Assembly (NCBI GenBank): GCA_900551245.1
Contig: URVC01000022.1
Coordinates: forward strand, 1 to 62,223
Reading direction: 5' to 3'
DNA: 62,223 nucleotides
Source of the DNA: an uncultured bacterium
Lineage (GTDB): Bacteria > Verrucomicrobiota > Lentisphaeria > Victivallales > Victivallaceae
Part shown: positions 52,642 through 61,757 of the stretch, piece after piece
How the letters are laid out: every line of letters begins with the position of its first letter
Numbering within the stretch: the first letter of the stretch is position 1
Notes under the pieces: generated by a model
The model's input: only the letters and a program-made list of their open reading frames with translations
What the model was told of the DNA's origin: nothing
Database searches by the model: none
Translations under genes and position numbers: made by a program

Positions 52642-55600
52642 ATGATCAGACAGTTTCTTCTATACAAGGCTGCGGTTGCCGTCATGTCCATGTTCGCCGT
52701 GCTTGCGACGGCGCAGACGCCGGTATTGCCGGAGGCGGTTCGTTTTGCCGAAGACGGCAGTTTCCGGATTGGAGACGCGGTGTTCATGATCCGCGGCTAT
52801 TCCCGGACCTGGGCGCCGGTCCAGAACTCCTGGTGGGGCGGCCGGGAGAGCGCGGTTTCTCCGGACGGCGTGACGGTACGGGCCAGGATGACCATCGACA
52901 AGATCGCCGCCGATGTCACGGAGACGATCCGACCGGTCGGGGAGAACCGTTTCCAACTGGAATTCCGGGCCGGATTTCCGGTGCCGGTCGAGGTGAAATC
53001 TCTGCATGGTTCGCTGTCGTTTCCTCCGGGGAAGAGTGTGACGGTCGACGGGAGATCCTTTTCGATTCCCGGACGCAAAGAGCGTCAGATTCTGCTGTCG
53101 CCGCAACAGGTGAGGGAGGTGCGCATTCCGCTCGCCGGCGGCCGGGAACTGAAGGTGACCTCCCCGGATGGCGCTTTCGGGTTTTTGATTCAGGACAATC
53201 GCAAGGAGGATTGCGCGGAGATCGAATGCCGGTTCCTGACCGTTCCCTCCAAGGGAAAGCTGAAGAGCGCCGGGCTCCGACTTGAACTGGAACTTCTGGA
53301 GGCGCGGATTGTGCCGGTCGATCTCCGGGGGGCCGTGAACGCCGGCTTTGCGGATGAGATTGCCGGGGACGGCAAGGGCGGCTGGACCGATCAGGGGCCG
53401 CAGCAGGATCTGCACACAATCCGGCCCGGCTGGATCCGCAGCGGCGCGGTGGCGTTCGAGATCATCGACCCGGCTCAAAATGACGGAAAAGGCACGATTG
53501 TGCTCTTCGGCTCCGCCCGGCTTCCCGGTCGGGATACGGTCGAAATTCCGTTGCCGGAGAACGAGATGAACACGGTCAACCTGCTCCACGCTTCCGCCTG
53601 GACTCCCGCTGCGGGAGAACTGCAGGGGGAGATTGTCGCCCGATATCCGGATGGATCGCAAGCGTCGGTGCCGGTCGTTGCCCGGCAGGACTGCGGCAAC
53701 TGGTGGGGGCCCTTCCGCGACCGGAATGCAGAGGTGATCTGGCAGGAGAAGGCCCCCGGCGGAGATACGGAAATCGGATTGTACGCATCCGGTTTCCCGC
53801 TGCCGAGACCCGGTGCTGTGAAACTGACGCTTCGCATGAAAAGCAACGGCGGCGTCTGGATGATTCCGGCGGTGACGCTTTCGGACCGGCCGATCCGGTT
53901 CGGCGCCGTTCGGAAGCCGGAGTATGTGACGCGGGCAGGAAAAGAGTGGGTACCGCTCGATTTCCGCCGGGAGCCGGTTCGGGGCGGGGCATTCGACTTC
54001 TCGTTCCTGAACGATGCTCCGGCCGGGAAGTACGGCGCGGTCCGGGTTGCGCCGGACGGCAGACTGACGTTTGAAAACGCTCCGGAGAAACGGATTCGCT
54101 TTTACGGTGTAAATCTATGTTTCAATGCGAGTTTTCTCGATGACAAGGCGCTGACGGAACTTGCCGACTACCTCGCGTACTGCGGGTACAACAGCGTCCG
54201 GATTCACCATCACGACAATGAACTGCTCAACCGGAACGCTTCCGACAGTCTGACCTTCGATCCGGCGAAACTGGACCGGCTGGACCGGCTGGTCGCCGTG
54301 ATGAAGGCGCGCGGCATCTATCTCACCACCGATATTTACTGCAGCCGGACCCTCCGTGCCGGGGATCGGATTGACGGCCGCAGCTCGATTCCGGCGAAGG
54401 TGGCAAAGGTCCTTTTCCTGCTGGATGATGCCGCGCTGGAAAACTGGAAGGAGTTCGCCCGTCGCTGGATGAATCATCGCAATCCCTATACCGGTCTCAC
54501 CTGGGGCGAGGAGCCGGCCGTCTGGTGTGTGAACATGGTCAACGAGGATTCGATCTTCCGCCGGATTCAGTGGGCCGGGGATGCCGGAATAGAAAAGAAG
54601 TGTGCGGAACTCTTTCACAAATGGCTTGCCGGCCGCAATCTTCCGGAGAGCGTTCCGACCATGTACAACCCCCGTTATCAGGAATTCATCACCGAACTGC
54701 ACCGGGCCTGTCTGGCAAAGCAGCTCGCGTTCCTGAAGGATGAGTTGCACATCCGGCCGCTGATCACCAGCGTCAATGTCGACGACGAGGTGGCTTTGAC
54801 GCTGCACCGGAACATGTTTTCACTTGTGGACAACCACATCTATCACGATCACCCCAGTTACCTCGGGAAAGCGTTCACTCCGCCGGTCGCGGTCGGACAG
54901 AGATCCTCCATCGCCCGTTTCGCGGAAGTGCCGCGCCGGATCATGGCATCGCGAGTCGCGGGGAACCCGTACATTGTGACCGAGTTCAACTTCTGCAGTC
55001 CCAACCGGTTCCGTTCCGAGGCCGGTCCGCTGATGGGCGCTTACGCCTCGTTGCAGGGGTGGGATGGGCTTTATCGTTTCGCCTGGGCGCACGGCGCCCG
55101 CGCAATCTATCAGAAACTCGGGGCGTTCGGTTTCGACATCGCCGGAGATCCGATGGCGCAGGCCGCCGACCGGATCGCGATGATGATGTTCCGCACTGGA
55201 AATGTGAAACGTTCGAAGGAAACGTTTGTCTATCAGGTTTCTCCGAAACTTTTCGAGCAGGAGAACGGGAATACCCGTCCGGAAGAGTTCTCCAAACTGG
55301 GATTGATCAGCGCGATCGCTTCGGCGGTCGAGGGGGCGCGCGAACTTCGTCCCGGCGAGATTCCGGTGCCCGCAACGGAGGCCAAAAACCCCGGAAACTG
55401 TGCCGATGGAGAAACGCGGAGACGGTTCCGCAAACTGCAAAAAGAGGGCGTCGCCGAGAGTTCTACTGGCGAGATCCTGCTCGATTCCGGCCGGACGCTG
55501 TTCTGCGTGAATACGCCGCGTATCGCTTCGATCACGCTGCCGGAAGGAACCGCGGAAGCCGGGGCGCTCCGGGTGGAAGCGGCCTCGGTGTTCCAGACAA

Positions 55601-55929
55601 TCGCGGCGATGTCGCTGGATGGACGGCCGCTCGAAGAGAGCTGTTCGCTTCTGATCTTTCAGCTCTCCGATCTCTCCAACTCCGGTCAGCGCAGCACCGA
55701 TGAGTCGAAACGGATGATTCTCGACCCCGGCGACCGGCCGCTGTTGCTGCGTCGGGCGACTGCACGGATTGGAATTCGCTCCACAGCACCGTTCCGGGTG
55801 ACGGCGCTCAACGCGGACGGGGCGCCGGTCGGGACGGTGGCGGGAGAGAGGAAGGCGGGGGTGTTTTCGTTCCCGGCCGACAACGCCGCTTTTCCGGGCG
55901 GAGTGCTGGGCTGGCATCTGACCCGGTGA
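52642..55929 (+). CDS. Secreted GH5-like (clan A) glycoside hydrolase
   Basis: A 1095-residue protein; AAAGGA lies six bases before the ATG, followed by an export signal (residues about 1-25). Beta-rich modules precede a TIM barrel at residues about 460-850 (RFYGVNLCFNASF, GYNSVRIHHHDNELL). Candidate catalytic acids are the Glu in MVNEDSIFRR and the Glu in VTEFNFCSPN. The C-terminal 240 residues are beta-rich. The motif order is that of the protein at 29948, so the two are paralogues serving two different cassettes. Confidence 0.8.
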   Translation: MIRQFLLYKAAVAVMSMFAVLATAQTPVLPEAVRFAEDGSFRIGDAVFMIRGYSRTWAPVQNSWWGGRESAVSPDGVTVRARMTIDKIAADVTETIRPVGENRFQLEFRAGFPVPVEVKSLHGSLSFPPGKSVTVDGRSFSIPGRKERQILLSPQQVREVRIPLAGGRELKVTSPDGAFGFLIQDNRKEDCAEIECRFLTVPSKGKLKSAGLRLELELLEARIVPVDLRGAVNAGFADEIAGDGKGGWTDQGPQQDLHTIRPGWIRSGAVAFEIIDPAQNDGKGTIVLFGSARLPGRDTVEIPLPENEMNTVNLLHASAWTPAAGELQGEIVARYPDGSQASVPVVARQDCGNWWGPFRDRNAEVIWQEKAPGGDTEIGLYASGFPLPRPGAVKLTLRMKSNGGVWMIPAVTLSDRPIRFGAVRKPEYVTRAGKEWVPLDFRREPVRGGAFDFSFLNDAPAGKYGAVRVAPDGRLTFENAPEKRIRFYGVNLCFNASFLDDKALTELADYLAYCGYNSVRIHHHDNELLNRNASDSLTFDPAKLDRLDRLVAVMKARGIYLTTDIYCSRTLRAGDRIDGRSSIPAKVAKVLFLLDDAALENWKEFARRWMNHRNPYTGLTWGEEPAVWCVNMVNEDSIFRRIQWAGDAGIEKKCAELFHKWLAGRNLPESVPTMYNPRYQEFITELHRACLAKQLAFLKDELHIRPLITSVNVDDEVALTLHRNMFSLVDNHIYHDHPSYLGKAFTPPVAVGQRSSIARFAEVPRRIMASRVAGNPYIVTEFNFCSPNRFRSEAGPLMGAYASLQGWDGLYRFAWAHGARAIYQKLGAFGFDIAGDPMAQAADRIAMMMFRTGNVKRSKETFVYQVSPKLFEQENGNTRPEEFSKLGLISAIASAVEGARELRPGEIPVPATEAKNPGNCADGETRRRFRKLQKEGVAESSTGEILLDSGRTLFCVNTPRIASITLPEGTAEAGALRVEAASVFQTIAAMSLDGRPLEESCSLLIFQLSDLSNSGQRSTDESKRMILDPGDRPLLLRRATARIGIRSTAPFRVTALNADGAPVGTVAGERKAGVFSFPADNAAFPGGVLGWHLTR

Positions 55930-56066
55930 GACAGGAAGAGCTCTCGAGCGTCAGCGGGGCGAAAATGGGGCGCGGGCATTGCAAGGGGGGGCCCAACGCA
56001 CAACCGGCCGCAAGCTCCGGACAAATTCACAGCTTGAATCGCCGCATTGATGCATGCAAATTGAAG

Positions 56067-56110
56067 GAGGAACGGCGGGAAGAATGGTTTCCCAACCCGC
56101 TGTTCCTCCC
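56067..56110 (+). terminator. Strong hairpin after the GH5-like gene
   Basis: GGAGGAACGGCGGG (56067-56080) pairs with CCCGCTGTTCCTCC (56097-56110), 14 pairs with one G-T. There is no T run, so termination is likely but not certain. It is the main feature of the 345-base gap 55930-56274. Confidence 0.45.
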
Positions 56111-56196
56111 GGGAATCCAGCGCATCCGGGTTGGAGATATGATGGATTCCATACCGATTTTTGAATAAAATTAAAGGCTTCCGGAACAATGTCCCA

Positions 56197-56225
56197 TTGG
56201 GCACATCGCTGTTTTATGGTATAAT
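56197..56225 (+). promoter_or_regulatory. Promoter of the GH106 gene
   Basis: TATAAT (56220-56225) lies 17 bases after TTGGGC (56197-56202). An imperfect palindrome GTCCCATTGGGCAC overlaps the -35 box and could be an operator. Confidence 0.5.
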
Positions 56226-56274
56226 ATACACCGGATACAGAAAAACAGCACATGTGTTCCAGAAAGGAGATCGT

Positions 56275-59200
56275 ATGGAAAGGAAAATCTTCTTATGTTC
56301 CGGAATGATGGTGCTTGCGGTGCTGTCCGGCATGACCGCGAGCCCGACGGCGACGGATGAGACCGCCCGTCTGCGGCAGGGATTTGCTTCGCCTCCTCCG
56401 CAGGCGCGGGCGGAAACCTGGTGGCATTGGTCGAGCCTCTTTGTCACCCGGCAGGGAATCACCGCGGACCTCGAGTCGATGAAAGAGATCGGCTACGGCG
56501 CCGCCCATATCTTCGCTCCTTCCATGAGCAGTATGCCGCCGGGCAACTGGCCGCAGATCATGACGCCGGCCTGGCGACAGCTGTTCAAGCACGCCGCCGC
56601 CGAGGCAAAACGACTGGGGCTGCAGCTCGGCGTCCACAACTGCCCCGGCTGGTCGAGTTCGGGCGGCCCGTGGATCAAACCGGCCGATTCGATGCAGTAT
56701 CTGGTGGCCACTGCGCTCGACGTGACCGGCCCGGTGAAGGGACCGATCAAACTTGCCCAGCCGGAAACACGGCACAACTACTATCGCGACATCGAAGTTT
56801 ACGCATTCCCCTCCGGCACGCCGATGCCGCCGCCGAAGATCTCCTTCGACTTTGAACCGGCCGATCCCGCGGCGGTGGTGGATGGAAAACGTGAAACATT
56901 CGTGAATTTCCCCACGGCGGAAAAAGGGGACCGGGGCGCGGTCACGTTCCAGTTCCCGGATCCGTACGAAGCCCGGTTCGCCGAGATCAGGCTGGGTGCC
57001 GGCCCCCTCTATTTCCATGTGGAAGTTTCGGTTTCCGATGACGGCCGGAACTTCAGAAAGGTGGGCGACCTGACCCGGCGAATTCACAACGACAAGGGGG
57101 ATCCCAAACTGATTTCGCTCGGAGACAAGCCGGTCAAGGCGAAGTATTTCCGCTTCACCTTCCAGCACCGCCCCTTCGCCGTCTGGCTCCGGGCCGCCGA
57201 CGTCAGGGTGGAGGAGATCCGTCTGTTGTCGATTCCGATGATCGCCGATATCGGGAGCAGAAATTCGTCGACGAATTCGTTCGCCTATATGCCCCCCTCG
57301 AAAGGATATGCCAATGTCCCCGGTATCGATCCGGAGAAGCTGCTCCGTCTCGGAACCCGGTTGAAAGCGGATGGATCCCTCGACTGGGACGCCCCCGCCG
57401 GCAACTGGACGATCCTGCGGATCGGCCACACCACCACCGGAGCGTATAATGCGCCCTCGTCTCTGCGGGGGCTGGAGTGCGACAAACTTTCGAAACGCGG
57501 CCTTGACGCCCACTGGCCCCACATGATGAAGATTCTGCTTGAAGATGTCAGGGAGACCGGCGTTCTCAAATACGCGACGATCGACAGTTATGAGGTCGGC
57601 GGACAGAACTGGACGAAAGAGTTCGCCGAAGAGTTCCGGCGGCGGCGGGGCTACGACCTGATGCCCTATCTGCCCGCGGCCCTCGGCTACGTGGTCGGCA
57701 CTCCGGCGGAATCCGCCCGGTTCCTCTACGATTTTCAACGGACGGTTTCGGACCTTTTTGCCGAAAACTACTACGATTATTTCACGGAACTCTGCCACAA
57801 AAACGGGTTGATTGCGATTACGGAAAGCTACGGCGGCCCCTTTGACAGCCTGCGCTGCGCCCGGAATGCGGACATTCCGACCGGGGAGTTCTGGATCGGC
57901 TGGACCTGGAAACCAGGGCTTCTTCAAAGTTCCGTCGCCAACTTTCACGGTCGTTCGCGGGTCGGGGCCGAAGCGTTCACCACCGAGGCGATGCCGGGGC
58001 GCTGGCAGCAGGATCCACACCAGCTCAAGGTGTACGGCGACCGCGCGTGGGCCGGCGGAATTTCGATGCTGATCATGCACAGTTTCGTGCATCAGCCGCT
58101 GCTGAACGTCCGGCCGGGCATCTCGCTCGGCCGGCATGGCGCCCATCTGAACCGCAACAACACCTGGTGGAAATACGGCGGCGGCTGGACCGAATACATC
58201 GCCCGGGCGCAATATCTGCTTCAGCAGGGGCGGAAGGTCGCCGATCTGCTGGTCCTTGCCGGCGAGAGCCGCCCCAACGGCACTGCTGCGGCCCCGGACG
58301 GGTACAGCATCGACCTCTGCAGCCGGGATGATCTCATGGAGAATCTGAAGTGTGTGGACGGCCGGCTGGTAGCGCCGTCGGGGGCATCTTATGCCGTGCT
58401 CAGCCTCGGAAACGACCGCAATCTTTCGCTGGCGACTTTGAAAAAGGTGCAGGAGCTCCTCAAGGCCGGCGCCACCGTCGCCGGTCTGCCGCCTCAGGGG
58501 TCGCCCACACTCTCCGACGGAAGAGCGGCCGAGGCGGAATATGCCGCCATGACTGCCCGGCTCTGGGGGGAGAAGCCGGTTCTCCGGTCCGTGCGCAACG
58601 TGGAGCGCGGCCGGCTGATCGTCCACAACGACCCGGCGGAAATCATGAGACTGGCTGACATCGCTCCCGACTACCGGGTCCCCGGCGGTCTCAACGTGCT
58701 GCACCGCAGGGTGGGGGAGGTCGAAATCTATTTCCTGAACAACGACAGCGATCTGGTCTGCAACGGTGATCTTTCGTTCCGGGTCGGCGCGGGGAAGCGG
58801 CCGGAATCGTGGGATCCGCTCTCGGGAGAGATCGAACCGTTCGCGGTCTGGCGGATTGAAGGAAACCGCATCTGTGTGCCGCTTGTGCTCAATCCGCAGG
58901 AATCCCGCTTTGTCGTGTTCACTCCCTCGAAGGAAAAACCGGTTCTGACCGCACTCCGTCAGGGGGAGGCGCTGCCGGAACTGGAGATCGTCAAAGCAAT
59001 TTACCGTGCCCGGGGCGAAAAGGAGGGACGTGATGTGACGGAGTATGTCCGCAAACTTCAAACCCCGTCCGGACTTGATTTCAACGTCGGGAACGCTCTT
59101 CTCGGCGGAGACCCCGCATCCAATCGGTTCAAGGAACTTTTCATCGAATACCGTAACGACGGCCGGCCCGGTTCGACGGTCGTCCGGGAGCGGCAGAGGG

Positions 59201-60189
59201 TGAAACTTGTTCCCGGCTTCGGCAACAACCGCAACCTGAAAATCAACCGCGCCGTCTACCGTGCCCGCGGCGGGCAGAGCGGAGTCGACGTCACGGAAAA
59301 AGTCCGCTCCATGGTCAATCCGGACGGGATCTCGCTTGTCGTCGACAATCGGACATTCGGGGTGGATCCGGCCCCGAACCGTTTCAAGGAACTGCTTCTG
59401 GAGTATGAATACAACGGCACGGCGGAGCGCAAAGTCCTGCGGGAACATGCCCGGTTTGCGATCAATACCGCATTGCAGCCGGAACTGCCGGCGGCCCGGG
59501 CGGTGATGAGAAATGGCGTGCCGGGTCTCCGGTTCGAACGCCCCGGAAAGGTTGAGGTCACCTGTGCCGACGGGAAAGTGCTTTCCGTTTCCTGTGATAC
59601 GCTGCCTGCTCCGCTCAAGCTCGATTCGGAATGGCATCTGGCGTTTCCGCCGGCTCTCGGCGCACCTCCTGCAGTCGAGCTGCCCCGGCTGATCTCATGG
59701 ACCGAGCACAAGGATCCCGGGGTGAAATACTTCTCCGGCACTGCGACCTATACGAAGGAGTTTGAACTCCCGGCCGACCTGCCGGCGGCGAACCGTCGTC
59801 TCATGCTTGACCTGGGCGAAGTGCGCAACCTCGCCGAGGTTGAACTCAACGGCAGGAAAATCGCTCTGCTCTGGACTCCCCCCTTCGTGTGCGATGTCAC
59901 CGAGGGACTGACTCCCGGTCGGAACACTCTGACGATCCGGGTCACCAACCTTCTGGTCAACCGCCTGATCGGCGACGAACAGCGTGAGTGGAAGGATGAA
60001 ACCGTCGCCGGTGGCCGGTGGCCGAAGTGGGTCCTCGAAGACAAACCTCACTCCGAATCCGGCCGCCTGACCTGGGGAAACTGGAAAGGGTGGACCGCCA
60101 AGGATGCCCCGCTCCCCTCCGGGCTCCTCGGTCCGGTGCAGCTTCGTGCCGTTGCGGTGATCCCGATTCCCGCAGAGGGCGGGAAGTGA
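56275..60189 (+). CDS. Secreted GH106 alpha-L-rhamnosidase with a DUF3395-like tandem insert
   Basis: A 1304-residue protein. AGGAG lies five bases before the ATG at 56275, followed by a signal peptide (residues about 1-22). The family opening is clear (AETWWHWSSLFVTRQGITADLESM), and the barrel carries TIDSYEVGGQNWT with the conserved Glu, RRRGYDLMPYLPAALG and FTTEAMPG. Residues about 900-1070 hold two similar units (VKAIYRARGEKEGRDVTEYV and NRAVYRARGGQSGVDVTEKV, each ending with a DPASNRFKEL-type segment) of a DUF3395-like domain inserted before the final galactose-binding-like domain (about 1140-1290). GH106 removes terminal alpha-L-rhamnose, for example from rhamnogalacturonan. It has its own promoter and no pseudopilin. 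Confidence 0.85.
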   Translation: MERKIFLCSGMMVLAVLSGMTASPTATDETARLRQGFASPPPQARAETWWHWSSLFVTRQGITADLESMKEIGYGAAHIFAPSMSSMPPGNWPQIMTPAWRQLFKHAAAEAKRLGLQLGVHNCPGWSSSGGPWIKPADSMQYLVATALDVTGPVKGPIKLAQPETRHNYYRDIEVYAFPSGTPMPPPKISFDFEPADPAAVVDGKRETFVNFPTAEKGDRGAVTFQFPDPYEARFAEIRLGAGPLYFHVEVSVSDDGRNFRKVGDLTRRIHNDKGDPKLISLGDKPVKAKYFRFTFQHRPFAVWLRAADVRVEEIRLLSIPMIADIGSRNSSTNSFAYMPPSKGYANVPGIDPEKLLRLGTRLKADGSLDWDAPAGNWTILRIGHTTTGAYNAPSSLRGLECDKLSKRGLDAHWPHMMKILLEDVRETGVLKYATIDSYEVGGQNWTKEFAEEFRRRRGYDLMPYLPAALGYVVGTPAESARFLYDFQRTVSDLFAENYYDYFTELCHKNGLIAITESYGGPFDSLRCARNADIPTGEFWIGWTWKPGLLQSSVANFHGRSRVGAEAFTTEAMPGRWQQDPHQLKVYGDRAWAGGISMLIMHSFVHQPLLNVRPGISLGRHGAHLNRNNTWWKYGGGWTEYIARAQYLLQQGRKVADLLVLAGESRPNGTAAAPDGYSIDLCSRDDLMENLKCVDGRLVAPSGASYAVLSLGNDRNLSLATLKKVQELLKAGATVAGLPPQGSPTLSDGRAAEAEYAAMTARLWGEKPVLRSVRNVERGRLIVHNDPAEIMRLADIAPDYRVPGGLNVLHRRVGEVEIYFLNNDSDLVCNGDLSFRVGAGKRPESWDPLSGEIEPFAVWRIEGNRICVPLVLNPQESRFVVFTPSKEKPVLTALRQGEALPELEIVKAIYRARGEKEGRDVTEYVRKLQTPSGLDFNVGNALLGGDPASNRFKELFIEYRNDGRPGSTVVRERQRVKLVPGFGNNRNLKINRAVYRARGGQSGVDVTEKVRSMVNPDGISLVVDNRTFGVDPAPNRFKELLLEYEYNGTAERKVLREHARFAINTALQPELPAARAVMRNGVPGLRFERPGKVEVTCADGKVLSVSCDTLPAPLKLDSEWHLAFPPALGAPPAVELPRLISWTEHKDPGVKYFSGTATYTKEFELPADLPAANRRLMLDLGEVRNLAEVELNGRKIALLWTPPFVCDVTEGLTPGRNTLTIRVTNLLVNRLIGDEQREWKDETVAGGRWPKWVLEDKPHSESGRLTWGNWKGWTAKDAPLPSGLLGPVQLRAVAVIPIPAEGGK

Positions 60190-60251
60190 TCTTCGCTCCA
60201 ACGCCTTCTGCGGCGTTTGCCGGAATCCAGCTTGAACACGCAAGGCGGCAG

Positions 60252-60274
60252 GGCAGGGGCGTGTATCCCCTGCC
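60252..60274. terminator. Hairpin between the convergent GH106 and GH78-like genes
   Basis: GGCAGGGG (60252-60259) pairs with CCCCTGCC (60267-60274), and the stem extends with a bulge through the flanking GCAGG/CCTGC repeats. No T run; it may terminate both genes. Confidence 0.4.
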
Positions 60275-60280
60275 TGCCGG

Positions 60281-61000
60281 TCAGCGGAAGGAGAAGACCG
60301 GCGTGCTCCATGCGTGGCAGTAGCTGTTGATGATCGGGTCGCCGTAGGGGGAGCGCATCGGGTCCGCGGGGTCGAACACCTCCCAGAAGGTGTCCGCCCC
60401 CAGCTCCACCATCCTCCCCCAGAAGGCGCGGGTCAGCGCGTGGGCTTCCCGGTGCAGGCCGTACCGTTCCTGCACCAGCACCATCTGGTTGTACAGGAAG
60501 GGGCCGCCCGGGGGAACCGCCTCTTTCTCCGCAGGCAGCCGCCGCAGAAGCTCCCGCATCTCCGCCTCCGGCAGCATTTCGGCGAATGCCGCCCAGATCT
60601 GCGAGGCCCAGGAGATCTGCCGGTCCGCTCCCGAGGTGAAACAGCCCCGGGCACGATCAAACCATTTGGCGTACCCGGCCCGCCGCATCCGTTCGATCCG
60701 GTCCGGATAGTCCGCCACTTCCGATTCCAGGCCGAGCCGCCGGGCCAGTGCGAGAGTCCGCATCAGCGAGTAGAGTACGATACCGTGCCCGGCACACTCC
60801 CGGTCGAGTTTCTCCTGCCAGTCGACGAACAGCCAGTAGCCGCCCCGGTAGTGGAAACAGTCGTTTTCCACCTCGCGCAGCGCAATCTCACTCTGGCGCC
60901 GGGCGACCGGAAATAGCTCGCGGCCGCCCGCTTCGTCTCCGGAGGCGTTCACGTAATCGAGGTGTATGCCCAGTGAGCCCCATCTAGAAATCCTCCCGAA
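60281..61000 (-). pseudogene. C-terminal fragment of a GH78-type alpha-L-rhamnosidase, cut by an IS66 element
   Basis: About 240 codons in frame from the element border to a stop at 60281. The translation fits the (alpha/alpha)6 barrel and end of GH78/six-hairpin rhamnosidases: RWGSLGIHLDYVNASGD, WLFVDWQEKLDREC, GADTFWEVFDP and the closing SYCHAWS. The upstream half, including the catalytic acid region, is missing; the sequence beyond 61000 belongs to the inserted element. An internal ATG at 60952 exists but a truncated product would lack most of the barrel, so it is considered dead. No export signal can be judged. Confidence 0.75.
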
Positions 61001-61043
61001 GTGAGATTACCTTGCCTCCGTAACTTGAAACCGGGAGGCGCAA

Positions 61044-61400
61044 ATGGAACGAGAAAGGCGTAGTCGTGACTACTGGCGGGAACAGTTGTCGGAATATTGG
61101 GATGGCGGTTTAACGATTCAGGAATATTGCGAGCTGAAAGATTTGCCGTATGAGAATGTACGTCGTTGGATAGGGATCTTGAAGAAGGAGCGTGAGGGAA
61201 AATCCCCTGCCTCTGGAGAGTTGGAGTTTGTAGAAGTTCCTTTGGCGGCAGGAGGAGCCCGGAACGGTTCCGACAGCGGAATAAGCCTTCACGCCGCAGG
61301 TTTTGAAATTCAAGTTACGTGTGATTTCGATCAAGCGACCTTGCTCAATGTTTTGACGGTATTGAGGACGTTGGCATGTTCGGTTTCAGCGGAGCAATAA
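61044..61400 (+). CDS. tnpA: IS66 accessory protein TnpA
   Basis: A 118-residue protein with the TnpA pattern: an N-terminal helix-turn-helix (YWDGGLTIQEYCELKDLPYENVRRW) and a C-terminal FEIQVTCDFDQATLLNVLTVL segment. It is required, with TnpB, for transposition of IS66 elements. It overlaps tnpB by 25 bases. Confidence 0.85.
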   Translation: MERERRSRDYWREQLSEYWDGGLTIQEYCELKDLPYENVRRWIGILKKEREGKSPASGELEFVEVPLAAGGARNGSDSGISLHAAGFEIQVTCDFDQATLLNVLTVLRTLACSVSAEQ

Positions 61401-61717
61401 AGTTCTACTACTGCCCCACGCCGATCAGCATGCGCAAATCGTTTGACGGCCTTGCGGGAGCGGTGGAAGAATATATTCAGCAGGAGCCGGAATCTGGTCA
61501 CGCTTTCGTATTTTTCGGTCGCAGTCGCAAAATGGTGAAGATTTTGCAATGGCAGGGAGATGGCTTTACGATTTGGATGAAGCGCTTGGAAAGCGGTGCC
61601 TTTCACCTTCCCAAATCGGCGGAAGGGCGGATTGAATTGTCCAGTCGAGAACTTGCAGCGCTCCTGTCCGGGATCAAACCGCATCGCTATTACAAAAGAT
61701 ACTCGAAAAAGTCTTGA
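61376..61717 (+). CDS. tnpB: IS66 Orf2 protein TnpB
   Basis: A 113-residue protein of typical length with the Orf2 landmarks SMRKSFDGLAGAV, FVFFGRSRKMVKILQWQGDGF and KRLESGAFHLP. The start lies inside the end of tnpA, as usual in the family. Confidence 0.9.
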   Translation: MFGFSGAIKFYYCPTPISMRKSFDGLAGAVEEYIQQEPESGHAFVFFGRSRKMVKILQWQGDGFTIWMKRLESGAFHLPKSAEGRIELSSRELAALLSGIKPHRYYKRYSKKS

Positions 61718-61757
61718 CTGGACTTGAATTTGAGTAGGAATCCGGTATATTCTCATT

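Noticed and set aside
56161..56274. Upstream extension of the GH106 protein by 38 residues
   Set aside because: It covers the promoter; the ATG at 56275 has AGGAG and starts a signal peptide.
56293..59637. Minus-strand open frame of about 1114 codons
   Set aside because: Antisense shadow of the GH106 gene.
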